Source of the DNA: Synechococcus sp. CS-1332
Lineage (GTDB): Bacteria > Cyanobacteriota > Cyanobacteriia > PCC-6307 > Cyanobiaceae
Reading direction: 5' to 3'
Length of the DNA: 64,000 nt
Assembly: GCF_025127995.1 (NCBI RefSeq)
Contig: NZ_JAHLYP010000029.1
Span: 1 to 64,000 of the forward strand
A program made the translations under genes and the position numbers. Positions within the stretch are counted from its first letter, which is position 1. Each line of letters starts with the position of its first letter. The notes under the pieces are model-generated. The model worked only from the letters and a program-made list of their open reading frames with translations. It did not search any database and was not told the origin of the DNA. Positions 17,360-25,606 of the stretch are shown one piece after another.

Positions 17360-17473
17360 GGGGGGGCCGTTCCCCCGTCGTACCGGCGAGCCGGAATTGC
17401 GGATTGCCCCGCCCCGGCCGGGAGGCCATCCAGCCGACCGGTTGGCCGGTACTTTCATCACCAAGGGACATCC

Positions 17474-18226
17474 ATGCGCAACCCGGGATCGGCCATGGCC
17501 CTGGATTCACCCCTACCCCCGTACGTCTGCAGACGGCTGGAGGCCATTCAGGTGGTGATCCCGGTGCGCGATGAGGAGAGCACCCTGGCCCATGTGATCG
17601 GCCAGCTGCAGGCCCAGGGGCTGCGTCGCATCCGGGTTGTCGACAACGGCAGCAGTGATCGCAGTGCGGCCATTGCCCGGCAGCTGGGAGCGGAGGTGCT
17701 CAGCGAACCCCGTCCCGGCTACGGCCGGGCCTGCTGGGCCGGCTGCCTGCACCTCGACCCCGCCGTGCGGTGGCTGATGTTCTGCGATGGCGACGGCGGC
17801 GATCCGATCGAGGAGCTGCCCCGCTTCCTGGAGCTTCTGGACGACCACGACCTGCTGCTCGGCGACCGGACCGCCACCGCCGTGGGGCGCGCTTCACTCA
17901 CGCCCCTGCAGCGTGGCGGCAACCGGCTGGCCACGACGCTGATCGCCCTGGGCTGGGGCTTCCGCTACCGCGACATGGGGCCGCTGCGGCTGGTGCGGCG
18001 CGAGGCCTTCGATGCCATGGCCATGGCCGACCGCGGCTACGGCTGGACCCTGGAGATGCAGGTGCGGGCCGTCGAACTGGGCCTGCGCATCCGCGAGGTT
18101 CCCATCGCCCACCGCCCGCGCCTGGCTGGCGATTCGAAGATTTCCGGGCGCTGGGGAGCCAGCCTCCGGGCCGGGAGTGTGATCCTCACCACCCTGGGCC
18201 GGCTGTGGCTGCGGCGATGGAGCTGA
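17474..18226 (+). CDS. family 2 glycosyltransferase (DPM1-like)
   Basis: A 250-residue GT-A fold enzyme. VVIPVRDEESTLAHVIGQL and VVDNGSSDRSAAIARQLGA are the nucleotide-sugar half; MFCDGDGGDP supplies the DxD metal site; MGPLRLVRREAF and YGWTLEMQVRA complete the family 2 pattern. There are no membrane spans. The start at 17474 is one choice; ATG 17495 is also good. It overlaps the next gene, a membrane GT-C type transferase, by 10 bases, so the two probably work together: a cytosolic polyprenyl-sugar maker and a lipid-sugar user. It is divergent from the VTT fusion gene. Confidence 0.85.
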   Translation: MRNPGSAMALDSPLPPYVCRRLEAIQVVIPVRDEESTLAHVIGQLQAQGLRRIRVVDNGSSDRSAAIARQLGAEVLSEPRPGYGRACWAGCLHLDPAVRWLMFCDGDGGDPIEELPRFLELLDDHDLLLGDRTATAVGRASLTPLQRGGNRLATTLIALGWGFRYRDMGPLRLVRREAFDAMAMADRGYGWTLEMQVRAVELGLRIREVPIAHRPRLAGDSKISGRWGASLRAGSVILTTLGRLWLRRWS

Positions 18227-19509
18227 CGTCCCCGCTGCAGCGCCTGCAACTGCTGCTCAGTGCCCTGCTGCTGATCGCCGGGGCGCTGCTGCTGTGGCCC
18301 CATGGCGACCTATTCGACGCCGCCCAGCTGCTGCCGTTCTGGCTGGCGGCCGCCGTAATGGGGCTGGGTTTCGCCCTGTCCTGGTCGCTGCCCACCATCC
18401 CCCGTGCCCTGTTCTGGGCCGTGGCGGTGCTGACGCGGCTGGCTCTGCTGGCCATGGAGCCCGGCGATGACATCTGGCGGTACCTCTGGGAGGGAGGGAT
18501 CCAGCTGCACGGGTTCAATCCCTACCGGCTGCCACCGGATGCTGCGGTGCTGGAGGGGTTGCGCACGCCCTGGTGGTCGCTGATCAACCACCCCGACACC
18601 ACCGCCATCTACCCGCCCCTGACGCAGCTCCTGTTCCAGCTGCATGCCGCCGTGGCCCAGCAGGTGCTGCTGTTCAAGCTCTCGTTCACGGCCGCCGACC
18701 TGGCGATCTGCGCGCTGTTGGCGGCCCGGTTCGGCGCGGCACCCGCGGCGCTCTACGCCTGGAATCCGCTGGTGATCTACGGCATCAGCGGCGGCGGGCA
18801 TTACGACAGCTGGTTCCTGTTGCCGCTGGTGGCCGCCTGGCTGCTGGCCGAGCGGGATCCCCCGCCCCAGGGTCAACGCCCCCAGGCCTGGGTCGACCTG
18901 TTGCTGGGGCTGAGCGTGGCCCTGAAATGGATCACCTTGCCGCTGCTGCTGCAGCGGGCCTGGAGCCGCTGGCGCCAGTTCCGGCGCCCCGCACCGGTGC
19001 TCAGCACGTTGCTGCTGGGGTTGGCACCGCTGCTGCTGGGGGCCTCCCTGTTCTGCGGCCTGCGCAGTTGCCCGCTGCTGCCCACCGGCTCCACCTTCAT
19101 CCGCCACGGCCGCAGCGCCGAGTGGCTGCCGCATTGGATCGCCCAGCTCTGGCCCTGGACCCTGCAGACCAATGCCGTGCACGGGCTGCTGCTGCTCCTG
19201 GCGCTGGTGCTGCTGCTCGCCACCAGTGCCAGGCTGGGGGTCTTCGCCTGGCGCTACCTGGTGCTGGTGCTGCTGCTTTCCCCGGTGGTGCACGCCTGGT
19301 ACTTCATCTGGCTGATGCCCTTCGCCGTGCCCAGTCAGAACTGGGGGGCACGGCTGGTGAGCCTCTCCGCGTTTGTGTATTTCGTGCTGCCCTCGCGGTT
19401 GCCGGACTGGCAACTCACCACCCCCGAGCGGCTGCTGCTGTGGCTGCCCCTGCTGCTGGGGCTGCTGCTCAGCGCTCGGGGCCGAACCGAATCGCCCCTT
19501 CGCGGGTAA
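18217..19509 (+). CDS. polytopic GT-C type glycosyltransferase-like membrane protein
   Basis: A 430-residue integral membrane protein with about ten hydrophobic spans. After the second span is PGDDIWRYLWEGGIQLHG followed by FNPYRLPP, the acidic loop plus aromatic stretch of GT-C mannosyltransferase-like (GT87/ALG-type) proteins that take sugar from a polyprenyl phosphate donor. It overlaps the family 2 transferase by 10 bases. It could act on surface polysaccharide, glycolipid or, given the neighbours, an arsenic-containing glycolipid. The donor and acceptor cannot be read from sequence. Confidence 0.72.
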   Translation: MELTSPLQRLQLLLSALLLIAGALLLWPHGDLFDAAQLLPFWLAAAVMGLGFALSWSLPTIPRALFWAVAVLTRLALLAMEPGDDIWRYLWEGGIQLHGFNPYRLPPDAAVLEGLRTPWWSLINHPDTTAIYPPLTQLLFQLHAAVAQQVLLFKLSFTAADLAICALLAARFGAAPAALYAWNPLVIYGISGGGHYDSWFLLPLVAAWLLAERDPPPQGQRPQAWVDLLLGLSVALKWITLPLLLQRAWSRWRQFRRPAPVLSTLLLGLAPLLLGASLFCGLRSCPLLPTGSTFIRHGRSAEWLPHWIAQLWPWTLQTNAVHGLLLLLALVLLLATSARLGVFAWRYLVLVLLLSPVVHAWYFIWLMPFAVPSQNWGARLVSLSAFVYFVLPSRLPDWQLTTPERLLLWLPLLLGLLLSARGRTESPLRG

Positions 19510-19534
19510 AGCTCTGGTGCACCCCCGCCCTGCC

Positions 19535-20401
19535 ATGGTTCCCGTCCGTTCCCGCACCCCGTTACTCCTGGTCTGCGGCCTGGTGCTGATCGCCGCCACG
19601 GGCTGCGGCGGCGGGTCGGCCGCGCTGATGGGTCGCGAAGGCAGCCGCCCTTCGCTGGCGGCCGTGGCCCCCCAGGCTTCCCTCGATCCAGCCCCTTTCA
19701 ACGCGGTGCTGCAGAACGTGGTGGATGGGCGGGGCCTGGTGGATTACGCCGCCCTGCAACGGGATCCGGCCCAGCTTGATCGCTACATCAAGGCGCTGGG
19801 CGCTCTGGCCCCTGAGCGCTTTGCCTCCTGGTCGGAAGTCGAGCAGATCGCCCTGTTGATCAATGCCTACAACGCCTTCACCCTGCGCTCGATCATCGAC
19901 CACGACCCGATCCGGCCCAGCATCAAGGCGATCCCCGGCGTATGGAAATTCCGGCGCCACCAGCTGATGGGCCGCAGCCTCACCCTCGACGCGATCGAGC
20001 ACGAGATCCTGCGCAAGGACTACAACGAACCCCGCATCCACGCGGCCCTGGTGTGTGCCGCCATCAGCTGCCCGCCGCTGCGGCGCGAGGCCTTCACGGG
20101 CCCGGCCCTCGACCGGCAGCTGGAGGATCAGACGACCCGCTGGCTGGCCAGCCCCGTGGGCCTGACGATCGACCGGGCCGCAGGAACGGTGCGGATTTCC
20201 TCGATCTTTCAGTGGTTTGCTGAGGACTGGCAGCGCGCCGATCCCACCGCCGCCGCCGTGCCGGGCCACCAAAAGCAGAGTGCCGTGCTGCGCTTCATCG
20301 CCCGCCACCGCCCCGCCGAAGAGCGTGCGCTGATCCTGGGCGGCGACTACCGCTTCTCCTATCTCCCCTACAACTGGGACCTGAATCGCCAGAGCCCCTG
20401 A
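19535..20401 (+). CDS. DUF547 lipoprotein
   Basis: A 288-residue exported protein. The N-terminus is a lipoprotein signal peptide ending in the lipobox LIAATGC, with acylated Cys at about residue 24. The DUF547 body has GLVDYAALQRDPAQLDRYI, EQIALLINAYNAFTLRSIID, IHAALVCAAISCPPLRREAF and FSYLPYNWDLN, all classic. DUF547 resembles papain-like or transglutaminase-like folds without a proven activity. It follows the two glycosyltransferases with a 25-base gap, so it is likely part of the same transcript. Confidence 0.88.
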   Translation: MVPVRSRTPLLLVCGLVLIAATGCGGGSAALMGREGSRPSLAAVAPQASLDPAPFNAVLQNVVDGRGLVDYAALQRDPAQLDRYIKALGALAPERFASWSEVEQIALLINAYNAFTLRSIIDHDPIRPSIKAIPGVWKFRRHQLMGRSLTLDAIEHEILRKDYNEPRIHAALVCAAISCPPLRREAFTGPALDRQLEDQTTRWLASPVGLTIDRAAGTVRISSIFQWFAEDWQRADPTAAAVPGHQKQSAVLRFIARHRPAEERALILGGDYRFSYLPYNWDLNRQSP

Positions 20402-20432
20402 GGCGTCGCCATGGTCACGGTCCTGCGGTTGG

Positions 20433-20900
20433 TCAGGCCATCGGCTCGTTCAGCAGGCCACTGATGCGCTCGGCCAGCTCATCGAAGCAGGCGGAGAAGG
20501 CACTCCGGGCCTCCTGGGTTTCCAGGTGAGCGGCTGGATCGGGCAGGCCCCAATGCAACCTGGCGGGGTCGCCCGGGAGCGTGCCGCAGGTCGAGGCGGC
20601 GTGGTCACACACCGTGACGACCAGATCGAACGGTGCCGCCGCCGCTTCCAGGACCGCCGTCAGGCTCTTGCTGCCGTACTGGGCCGGGTCCACGGGAAGG
20701 CGGCTGATCTGCTCCAGGGCCAGCGGATGAACCCGCCCCGTCGGGGCACTGCCCGCGCTGACGACATCAATCGCCCCCTGGCCCAGGGTCTGGAAGAGCG
20801 CTTCAGCCATGATGCTGCGCGCGGAGTTGCCTGTGCAGACCACCAGCACCCGCCGTCTGGCGGCCCCGGTGGCGTTGTTGGTCGTTGTCTGGTTGTTCAT
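20433..20900 (-). CDS. arsC: arsenate reductase, low-molecular-weight phosphatase type
   Basis: A 155-residue protein with the phosphate-loop VVCTGNSARSIMAEA (CX5R) and the later VVTVCDHAASTCGTLPG, which supplies the two further redox cysteines of thioredoxin- or glutaredoxin-linked ArsC. HWGLPDPAAH is the DP-loop. It reduces As(V) to As(III), the substrate of ArsM. It lies 67 bases downstream of the arsS stop, on the same strand. An ordinary tyrosine phosphatase is unlikely because of the extra Cys pair. Confidence 0.88.
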   Translation of the reverse strand: MNNQTTTNNATGAARRRVLVVCTGNSARSIMAEALFQTLGQGAIDVVSAGSAPTGRVHPLALEQISRLPVDPAQYGSKSLTAVLEAAAAPFDLVVTVCDHAASTCGTLPGDPARLHWGLPDPAAHLETQEARSAFSACFDELAERISGLLNEPMA

Positions 20901-20967
20901 GATCAGAAGTGGCTGTTCCAGTCCGATAGCCCGATCGAGGGGGAGTGCCTGAGCGGTCCAGTGGGCT

Positions 20968-21942
20968 TCAGCTCAATGCCCCCCCACAGCTGGAGCCGGC
21001 GCCGGCGCTGCATCCAAAGCAGTGATCCGCCACGGCAATCGGCTCACCGGCGGGGTCCTGCTCCAGCAGCTGCCGCAGGTGGGCCCGGGGGCTGGCCTGG
21101 CCGATGGGCAGGGCAAGCATCTGGTTGAAGTCGCAGTCGTAGAGGAAGCCCTGCCAGTCGACGCTGAGCGTGGAGCGGCACATCACCTGGGCCAGGTTGG
21201 CCGGGTTGTGGTGCTGGCGCAGCAGCGTCATGTAGCCCTCCAGCTGCCCCTGCTGGCGCAGCACCGCCGCAAAGCGCTGGATGGGCATGTTGGTGATCGT
21301 GAACAGGCGGTTGAAGCGGAGGCCGAAGCGATCGGCCAGCTCGCGCCGGTAGTCGGCTTCAAGGGCGGCCTGGGGCGGCGGCAAGTGGGCCCCCTGGGGG
21401 TTGTACACCAGATCCAGCTCAAGGCCGGAGTGTTCGTCGCCGTAGCCGAGGGCGTTGAGTTCCCGCAGGCCCGAGAGGCTGCGCTCGAACACACCGTCGC
21501 CGCGCTGCCGGTCGACGTTTTCTGCGATGTAGCAGGGCAGGGAGGCCACCACCTTCACCCCCTGATGGGCCAGGAATGCGGCCAGGTCCTCCTGGCCGGG
21601 CTCACTGAGGATGGTGAGGTTGCAGCGGTCGATCACCGCCACCCCCAGCCTTCGCGCCTGGCGCACCAGGTCGCGGAAGCCGGGATGCAGCTCCGGGGCG
21701 CCGCCTGTGAGATCGAGGCAGGCAATGGCCCGGGCTTTCAGCACCGCCAGCACCAGGTCGATGGTGTCGGCCGCCATCATCTCGGTGCGGCTGGGGCCGG
21801 CGTTGACATGGCAGTGGCTGCAGCTCTGGTTGCAGCGGTAGCCCAGGTTCACCTGCAGGGTCTCGAGCCGACCGCGGCGCAGGGCCGGGAACGGGGGCGC
21901 CAGGTTGATGGTGGTGGAGCCGTTCAGATCGGCGACGCCCAT
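20968..21942 (-). CDS. arsS: arsenosugar biosynthesis radical SAM protein
   Basis: A 324-residue radical SAM enzyme. The cluster motif is NLGYRCNQSCSHCHVNAGP (CxxxCxxC), followed by LDLTGGAPELHPGF. The C-terminal part has MCRSTLSVDWQGFLYDCDFNQML and ends HCFGCSAGAGSSCGG, the Cys-rich tail of the family (TIGR04167-type, also called radical SAM/Cys-rich). In the known pathway ArsS transfers an adenosyl group to dimethylarsenic made by ArsM, on the way to arsenosugars. Its position beside arsC and near arsM fits. Confidence 0.93.
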   Translation of the reverse strand: MGVADLNGSTTINLAPPFPALRRGRLETLQVNLGYRCNQSCSHCHVNAGPSRTEMMAADTIDLVLAVLKARAIACLDLTGGAPELHPGFRDLVRQARRLGVAVIDRCNLTILSEPGQEDLAAFLAHQGVKVVASLPCYIAENVDRQRGDGVFERSLSGLRELNALGYGDEHSGLELDLVYNPQGAHLPPPQAALEADYRRELADRFGLRFNRLFTITNMPIQRFAAVLRQQGQLEGYMTLLRQHHNPANLAQVMCRSTLSVDWQGFLYDCDFNQMLALPIGQASPRAHLRQLLEQDPAGEPIAVADHCFGCSAGAGSSCGGALS

Positions 21943-22011
21943 GGATGGAGAGGATTCACACCGGGGGTACCGGCAGGGCGGCGAAACGGATGGGCAGGGA
22001 AGGCGTACCGC

Positions 22012-23352
22012 TCAGGTGGTCTGAGCCACGGCTTCCGTCTGACCACCGATCACGAGCCGCAGCAGAACCGGGGCCAGGAAGGTGGTGCCGATCACCATCA
22101 ACAGGATGGCGGCTTCGAGGGCCGGGGTGAGGATGCCGGCCTGGGTGCCCAGACCCAGGAAGATCAGACCCACTTCGCCGCGGGGCATCATCCCAAGACC
22201 CACCACCAGCCGGTTGGTGGGGTCCTTGGTGGTGTAAGTCCAGCCCGCCGCCAGCTTGCCCACCACGGCGACCACCAGCAGGAACAGGGCCACCACCAGG
22301 CCCTCCCGGTTGGCGGGATCGAAGGGGTTGAGCACCGAGAGGTCCATGCCGGTGCCGATCAGCACGAAGAACACCGTGGCGAACAGGGCCACCAGGGGTT
22401 TGACCGTGGTTTCGATGGCGTGGGTGTGCTTGGAGGCGCTCAGGATCAGGCCGGCGGCGAAGGCCCCCAGGGCGGCCTCGAGGCCGATCGCCTGGGCGGA
22501 GAAGCAGCAGAGGGTGAGCACCACGAAGCTGGCCACCGCCACATCCCCGGGAGCCTTGAGACGGTCCACCACCCAGTCGAAGGCGGGGGCGGCGAAGCGG
22601 CTGAGCACAAGGGCGACGGCCACGAAGATCACCGCCGCGGCGCACAGCTTCAGGACCGGTCCGAGGGTGAAGGAACCGCCACCGGCCAGGGAGACCACCA
22701 CCGCCAGGATCACGATGCCCAGGATGTCGTCGAGCACGGCGGCACCGATGACGATCTGGCCCTCCTTGCGCTTCAACCACTGCAGCTCACCGAACACGCT
22801 CGCCGTGATGCCGATCGAGGTGGCCGTCATGGCGGCGCCGGCGAAGACGGCCGGGATGAACGGCACGTGGAAGAGGTAGTAGAGGCCGGCCGTACCGGCG
22901 GCGAAGGGGAGCACCACACCGGTGAAGGCCACGGTGCCGGCCTGAACCCCCACGGCCATGAGTTCATCGAGCTCGCTTTCCAGACCCGTCAGGAACAGCA
23001 ACGAGAACAGGCCAATCTCGGCGACCGCCTGCAGGCTCGAAAACGTCTCTCCGTAGATCGAAGCGACGCTTTCAGGGGTGACCCCGCCCAGCGAGCTCAG
23101 CAGCCCGAGGAGCGCGCCGCTGAGATGGGCCTGCGTTTCGGGGGGGACGACCAGATGCAGACCGGAGGCACCGATCACCACCCCGGCAACCAGCTCGCCC
23201 AGGATGGTGGGCAGCTGCAGGCGCACCATCAGCTCCGCCATGACGCGGGCCGCCACGAAAATCACGAGAAAACGACCAACCCCGATCAGGGTTTCCGTCA
23301 CTTCAAGCTGGTGGCTTCCGACGTCCATCAGCAGCGTGGGCAGCAGATCCAT
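22012..23352 (-). CDS. NapA-type Na+/H+ antiporter (CPA2)
   Basis: A 446-residue membrane protein with about 12-13 spans from the ATG at 23352, starting MDLLPTLLMDVGSHQLEVTE. RVMAELMVRLQLPTILGELVAGVVIG and TATSIGITASVFGELQ are typical of CPA2 antiporters, and GAAVLDDILGIVILAVV carries the paired Asp residues of the ion-binding site. It resembles cyanobacterial NhaS3/NapA, thylakoid or plasma membrane antiporters for Na+ and pH homeostasis. It is divergent from mazG; no regulatory RCK domain is present. Confidence 0.9.
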   Translation of the reverse strand: MDLLPTLLMDVGSHQLEVTETLIGVGRFLVIFVAARVMAELMVRLQLPTILGELVAGVVIGASGLHLVVPPETQAHLSGALLGLLSSLGGVTPESVASIYGETFSSLQAVAEIGLFSLLFLTGLESELDELMAVGVQAGTVAFTGVVLPFAAGTAGLYYLFHVPFIPAVFAGAAMTATSIGITASVFGELQWLKRKEGQIVIGAAVLDDILGIVILAVVVSLAGGGSFTLGPVLKLCAAAVIFVAVALVLSRFAAPAFDWVVDRLKAPGDVAVASFVVLTLCCFSAQAIGLEAALGAFAAGLILSASKHTHAIETTVKPLVALFATVFFVLIGTGMDLSVLNPFDPANREGLVVALFLLVVAVVGKLAAGWTYTTKDPTNRLVVGLGMMPRGEVGLIFLGLGTQAGILTPALEAAILLMVIGTTFLAPVLLRLVIGGQTEAVAQTT

Positions 23353-23526
23353 CAGGCGGGGTAGGGGGAGCAGCAGTTTTAGAAGCAAGGGGCGCTGCGC
23401 TGTTGCCAGATAGGAGGCAGAAATCACGAATGGGCTGGATCCATCCGGTCTGTGGAGGCGATTGAGGTTTCGAGCCAGCCTGAACCCCATCACCAAGGAT
23501 GGTCTCCGTGGTTCCACTTGCTTGCG

Positions 23527-24420
23527 ATGCCCACTTCCCGGCCGATCCCCGCCTCGGCAGCCGATGGGGCCAGTCTTGAGGGCCTGGCTGAGCTGGTGGC
23601 GATCGTGGCGCGGCTGCGGGATCCGCAGGCAGGCTGCCCCTGGGACCTGACCCAGACCCACAGCACCCTGATCCCCTACGTGCTGGAGGAGGCCCATGAG
23701 GTGGCTGATGCGATCCGCCAGGGGGATGACGCCCATCTGGCGGAGGAACTGGGCGACCTGCTGCTGCAGGTGGTCCTGCACGCCCGGATCGCCAGCGAAG
23801 CGGGACGCTTCGATCTGGCCGCCGTCGCCGCTGCCATCACGAACAAGCTGGTGCGCCGTCACCCCCATGTGTTCGATCCAGCGGCGGCGCGGGCCGACGA
23901 CCCCGAGGCCGTGCGCCGTAGCTGGGAGGCGATCAAGGCCGCCGAACGCCAGGAGCCAGCTACGGCCAGCCCCCTCAGTGACCGGCTGGCCCAGAAGGTC
24001 CGCGGACAGCCGGCCCTGGCCGGCGCCATGACCATCTCGCGCAAGGCCGCCGCCGCCGGCTTCGAGTGGGATGCCATCGAGGGCGTGTGGGCCAAGGTGC
24101 AGGAGGAGATGGACGAACTGCGGGAGGCCGTGGCCAACGGCGACCAGGCCCACGCCCAGGAGGAACTGGGCGACGTGCTGTTCACCCTGGTGAACGTGGC
24201 CCGCTGGTGCGGTCTCGACCCGGAAGAGGGCCTGGCCGGCACCAACCGCCGCTTCCTCGATCGCTTTTCCCGGGTGGAGGCCGCCCTGGGCGGCGACCTC
24301 GGCGGCCGCGGTCTTGCGGAACTGGAGGGCCATTGGCAGGCGGCCAAGGCCCAGATCCGCGCTGAGGGGGGGGGCGGCCCTACCCGTCCTCCGGTGGACC
24401 CTGCCGCCGGTGGTTCTTGA
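23527..24420 (+). CDS. mazG: nucleoside triphosphate pyrophosphohydrolase
   Basis: A 297-residue house-cleaning enzyme that hydrolyses NTPs and dNTPs to monophosphates. Two MazG halves are visible: residues about 30-125 (CPWDLTQTHSTLIPYVLEEAHEV, EELGDLLLQVVLHA) and about 190-265 (KVQEEMDELREAV, EELGDVLFTLVNVARW). Each has the metal-binding EExxE...EExxD pattern. The order and length equal the usual double-domain MazG. Its last 41 bases overlap the end of the convergent arfB gene. Confidence 0.94.
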   Translation: MPTSRPIPASAADGASLEGLAELVAIVARLRDPQAGCPWDLTQTHSTLIPYVLEEAHEVADAIRQGDDAHLAEELGDLLLQVVLHARIASEAGRFDLAAVAAAITNKLVRRHPHVFDPAAARADDPEAVRRSWEAIKAAERQEPATASPLSDRLAQKVRGQPALAGAMTISRKAAAAGFEWDAIEGVWAKVQEEMDELREAVANGDQAHAQEELGDVLFTLVNVARWCGLDPEEGLAGTNRRFLDRFSRVEAALGGDLGGRGLAELEGHWQAAKAQIRAEGGGGPTRPPVDPAAGGS

Positions 24421-24814
24421 TCGATCCCCGCTGACGCTTGGCCTTCAGCCGGCGCTCCACCGAGCCGCGGCTGGGCTTGGTCGGGCGGCGGGGCGGTGGC
24501 GGTGGCGCGATCGCCGCCTGCAGCAGCTCCACCAGGCGCTTCTGCGCCGCCTGGCGGTTCTGCCATTGGGAGCGCTGCTCCGCCGCCACAATCACCAGAC
24601 CCACCGGGGTGAGCCGGGCGGCCAGCCGCCGCAGGGCCCGCTCCCGCAGGGGCGGCGGCAGGGCGCCGCTGGCGGCCAGGTCGTACACCAGCTCCACCCG
24701 GGAGTCGGTGGTGTTCACCCCCTGGCCCCCGGGGCCGGAGGCGCGCGAGAAGCGCCAGCCCAGCTCGGCCGCAGGGATCACCAGGCCATTCCCCAGGGGC
24801 AGATCGCCGCTCAC
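24380..24814 (-). CDS. arfB: ArfB-type peptidyl-tRNA hydrolase (ribosome rescue)
   Basis: A 144-residue release-factor-like protein starting with GTG at 24814, which overlaps the stop of the upstream carbonic anhydrase (GTGA). The catalytic GGQ is in RASGPGGQGVNTTDSRVEL. The tail PPPPPRRPTKPSRGSVERRL and onward is the basic extension that enters the empty mRNA channel of stalled ribosomes. ArfB frees ribosomes lacking a stop codon. Convergent overlap with mazG. Confidence 0.9.
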   Translation of the reverse strand: MSGDLPLGNGLVIPAAELGWRFSRASGPGGQGVNTTDSRVELVYDLAASGALPPPLRERALRRLAARLTPVGLVIVAAEQRSQWQNRQAAQKRLVELLQAAIAPPPPPRRPTKPSRGSVERRLKAKRQRGSIKNHRRQGPPEDG

Positions 24815-25548
24815 ACCAGGCTCACTTCGCCGCTGCCGATGTCGAAGTAGGCGGCCTGGATGCGCAGGCGCCCGTCCGCCACGGCCTCGCGCAGCAGGGC
24901 ACTGCGTTTCGGCAGCGCGCTGGCGGCGGCCGCCGCGTTGGCGCGCACCGACTGGGCCAGGTCCGCCCCCGGCTTCAGGCTGGCCCGGATCGGCGCCACC
25001 AGGTCCTCCAGCAAGGGCGTGAGCGGGTTGCTGGCCATGGCGGCGGTCACCGCACCGCAGCCGCTGTGGCCCATCACCAGGATCAGGGGCATCGCCAGCT
25101 CCGCCACAGCGTACTCCAGCGAGGCGACACCCTCGTCGAAGGCCGTGTTGCCGGCGCTGCGCACCTCGAACAGTTCCCCGGCGCCGCAGGCGAAGATCCA
25201 CTCCGGTGCCACCCGCGAATCGGCGCAGCAGAGCACCGAGGCCCAGGGCCGCTGGCCGGCGGCCAGGGCATCGGGCCGCACCTGGCAGCGCAGCGGCCAG
25301 GTTTCATGCAGCAGGGTGGCCCGCTCCCGGGGATCGTCGCTGCGCTCGGCGGCCTGCCAGGTGCGGGAGAAGTCGCGGTTGCGGCGCAGCAGTTCCTGCA
25401 GCGGGTCGCCCTCGGGACGGCACACCGACAGCCGTTCCTTCAGGGTGCCGTCCGCGGCCGCCGCGGCCGCCGGCCGCAGGGTGTCCAGGGCCAGCCCGGC
25501 GCCTGCCAGGCCCAGGAGCTGCAACAGGTGGCGTCTGGAATGTGCCAT
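24811..25548 (-). CDS. beta-carbonic anhydrase with predicted export signal
   Basis: A 245-residue protein. The N-terminus SRRHLLQLLGLAGAGLAL, then an Ala-rich cleavage region, looks like a twin-arginine (Tat) signal, so the enzyme probably works in the periplasm. The zinc site is complete: SVLCCADSRVAPEWIF (Cys and Asp-Arg) and MGHSGCGAVTAA (His and Cys). It interconverts CO2 and bicarbonate. It is not the carboxysomal type. The Tat reading is by eye and the charge pattern is not perfect. Confidence 0.88.
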   Translation of the reverse strand: MAHSRRHLLQLLGLAGAGLALDTLRPAAAAAADGTLKERLSVCRPEGDPLQELLRRNRDFSRTWQAAERSDDPRERATLLHETWPLRCQVRPDALAAGQRPWASVLCCADSRVAPEWIFACGAGELFEVRSAGNTAFDEGVASLEYAVAELAMPLILVMGHSGCGAVTAAMASNPLTPLLEDLVAPIRASLKPGADLAQSVRANAAAAASALPKRSALLREAVADGRLRIQAAYFDIGSGEVSLV

Positions 25549-25606
25549 GGCGCCGTGACAAGAGGTCCTGCCGAAGGTTTAGCTGGAAAAGCCACGAGCC
25601 AACCAC

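Noticed and set aside
20433-20900. Ordinary low-molecular-weight tyrosine phosphatase
   Set aside because: The extra Cys pair in VCDHAASTCG and the ArsS neighbour favour arsenate reductase.
21022-23364. Plus-strand open frame across arsS and the antiporter gene
   Set aside because: Low-complexity His/Gln/Gly-rich translation, antisense to two clearly recognisable proteins; a composition artefact.
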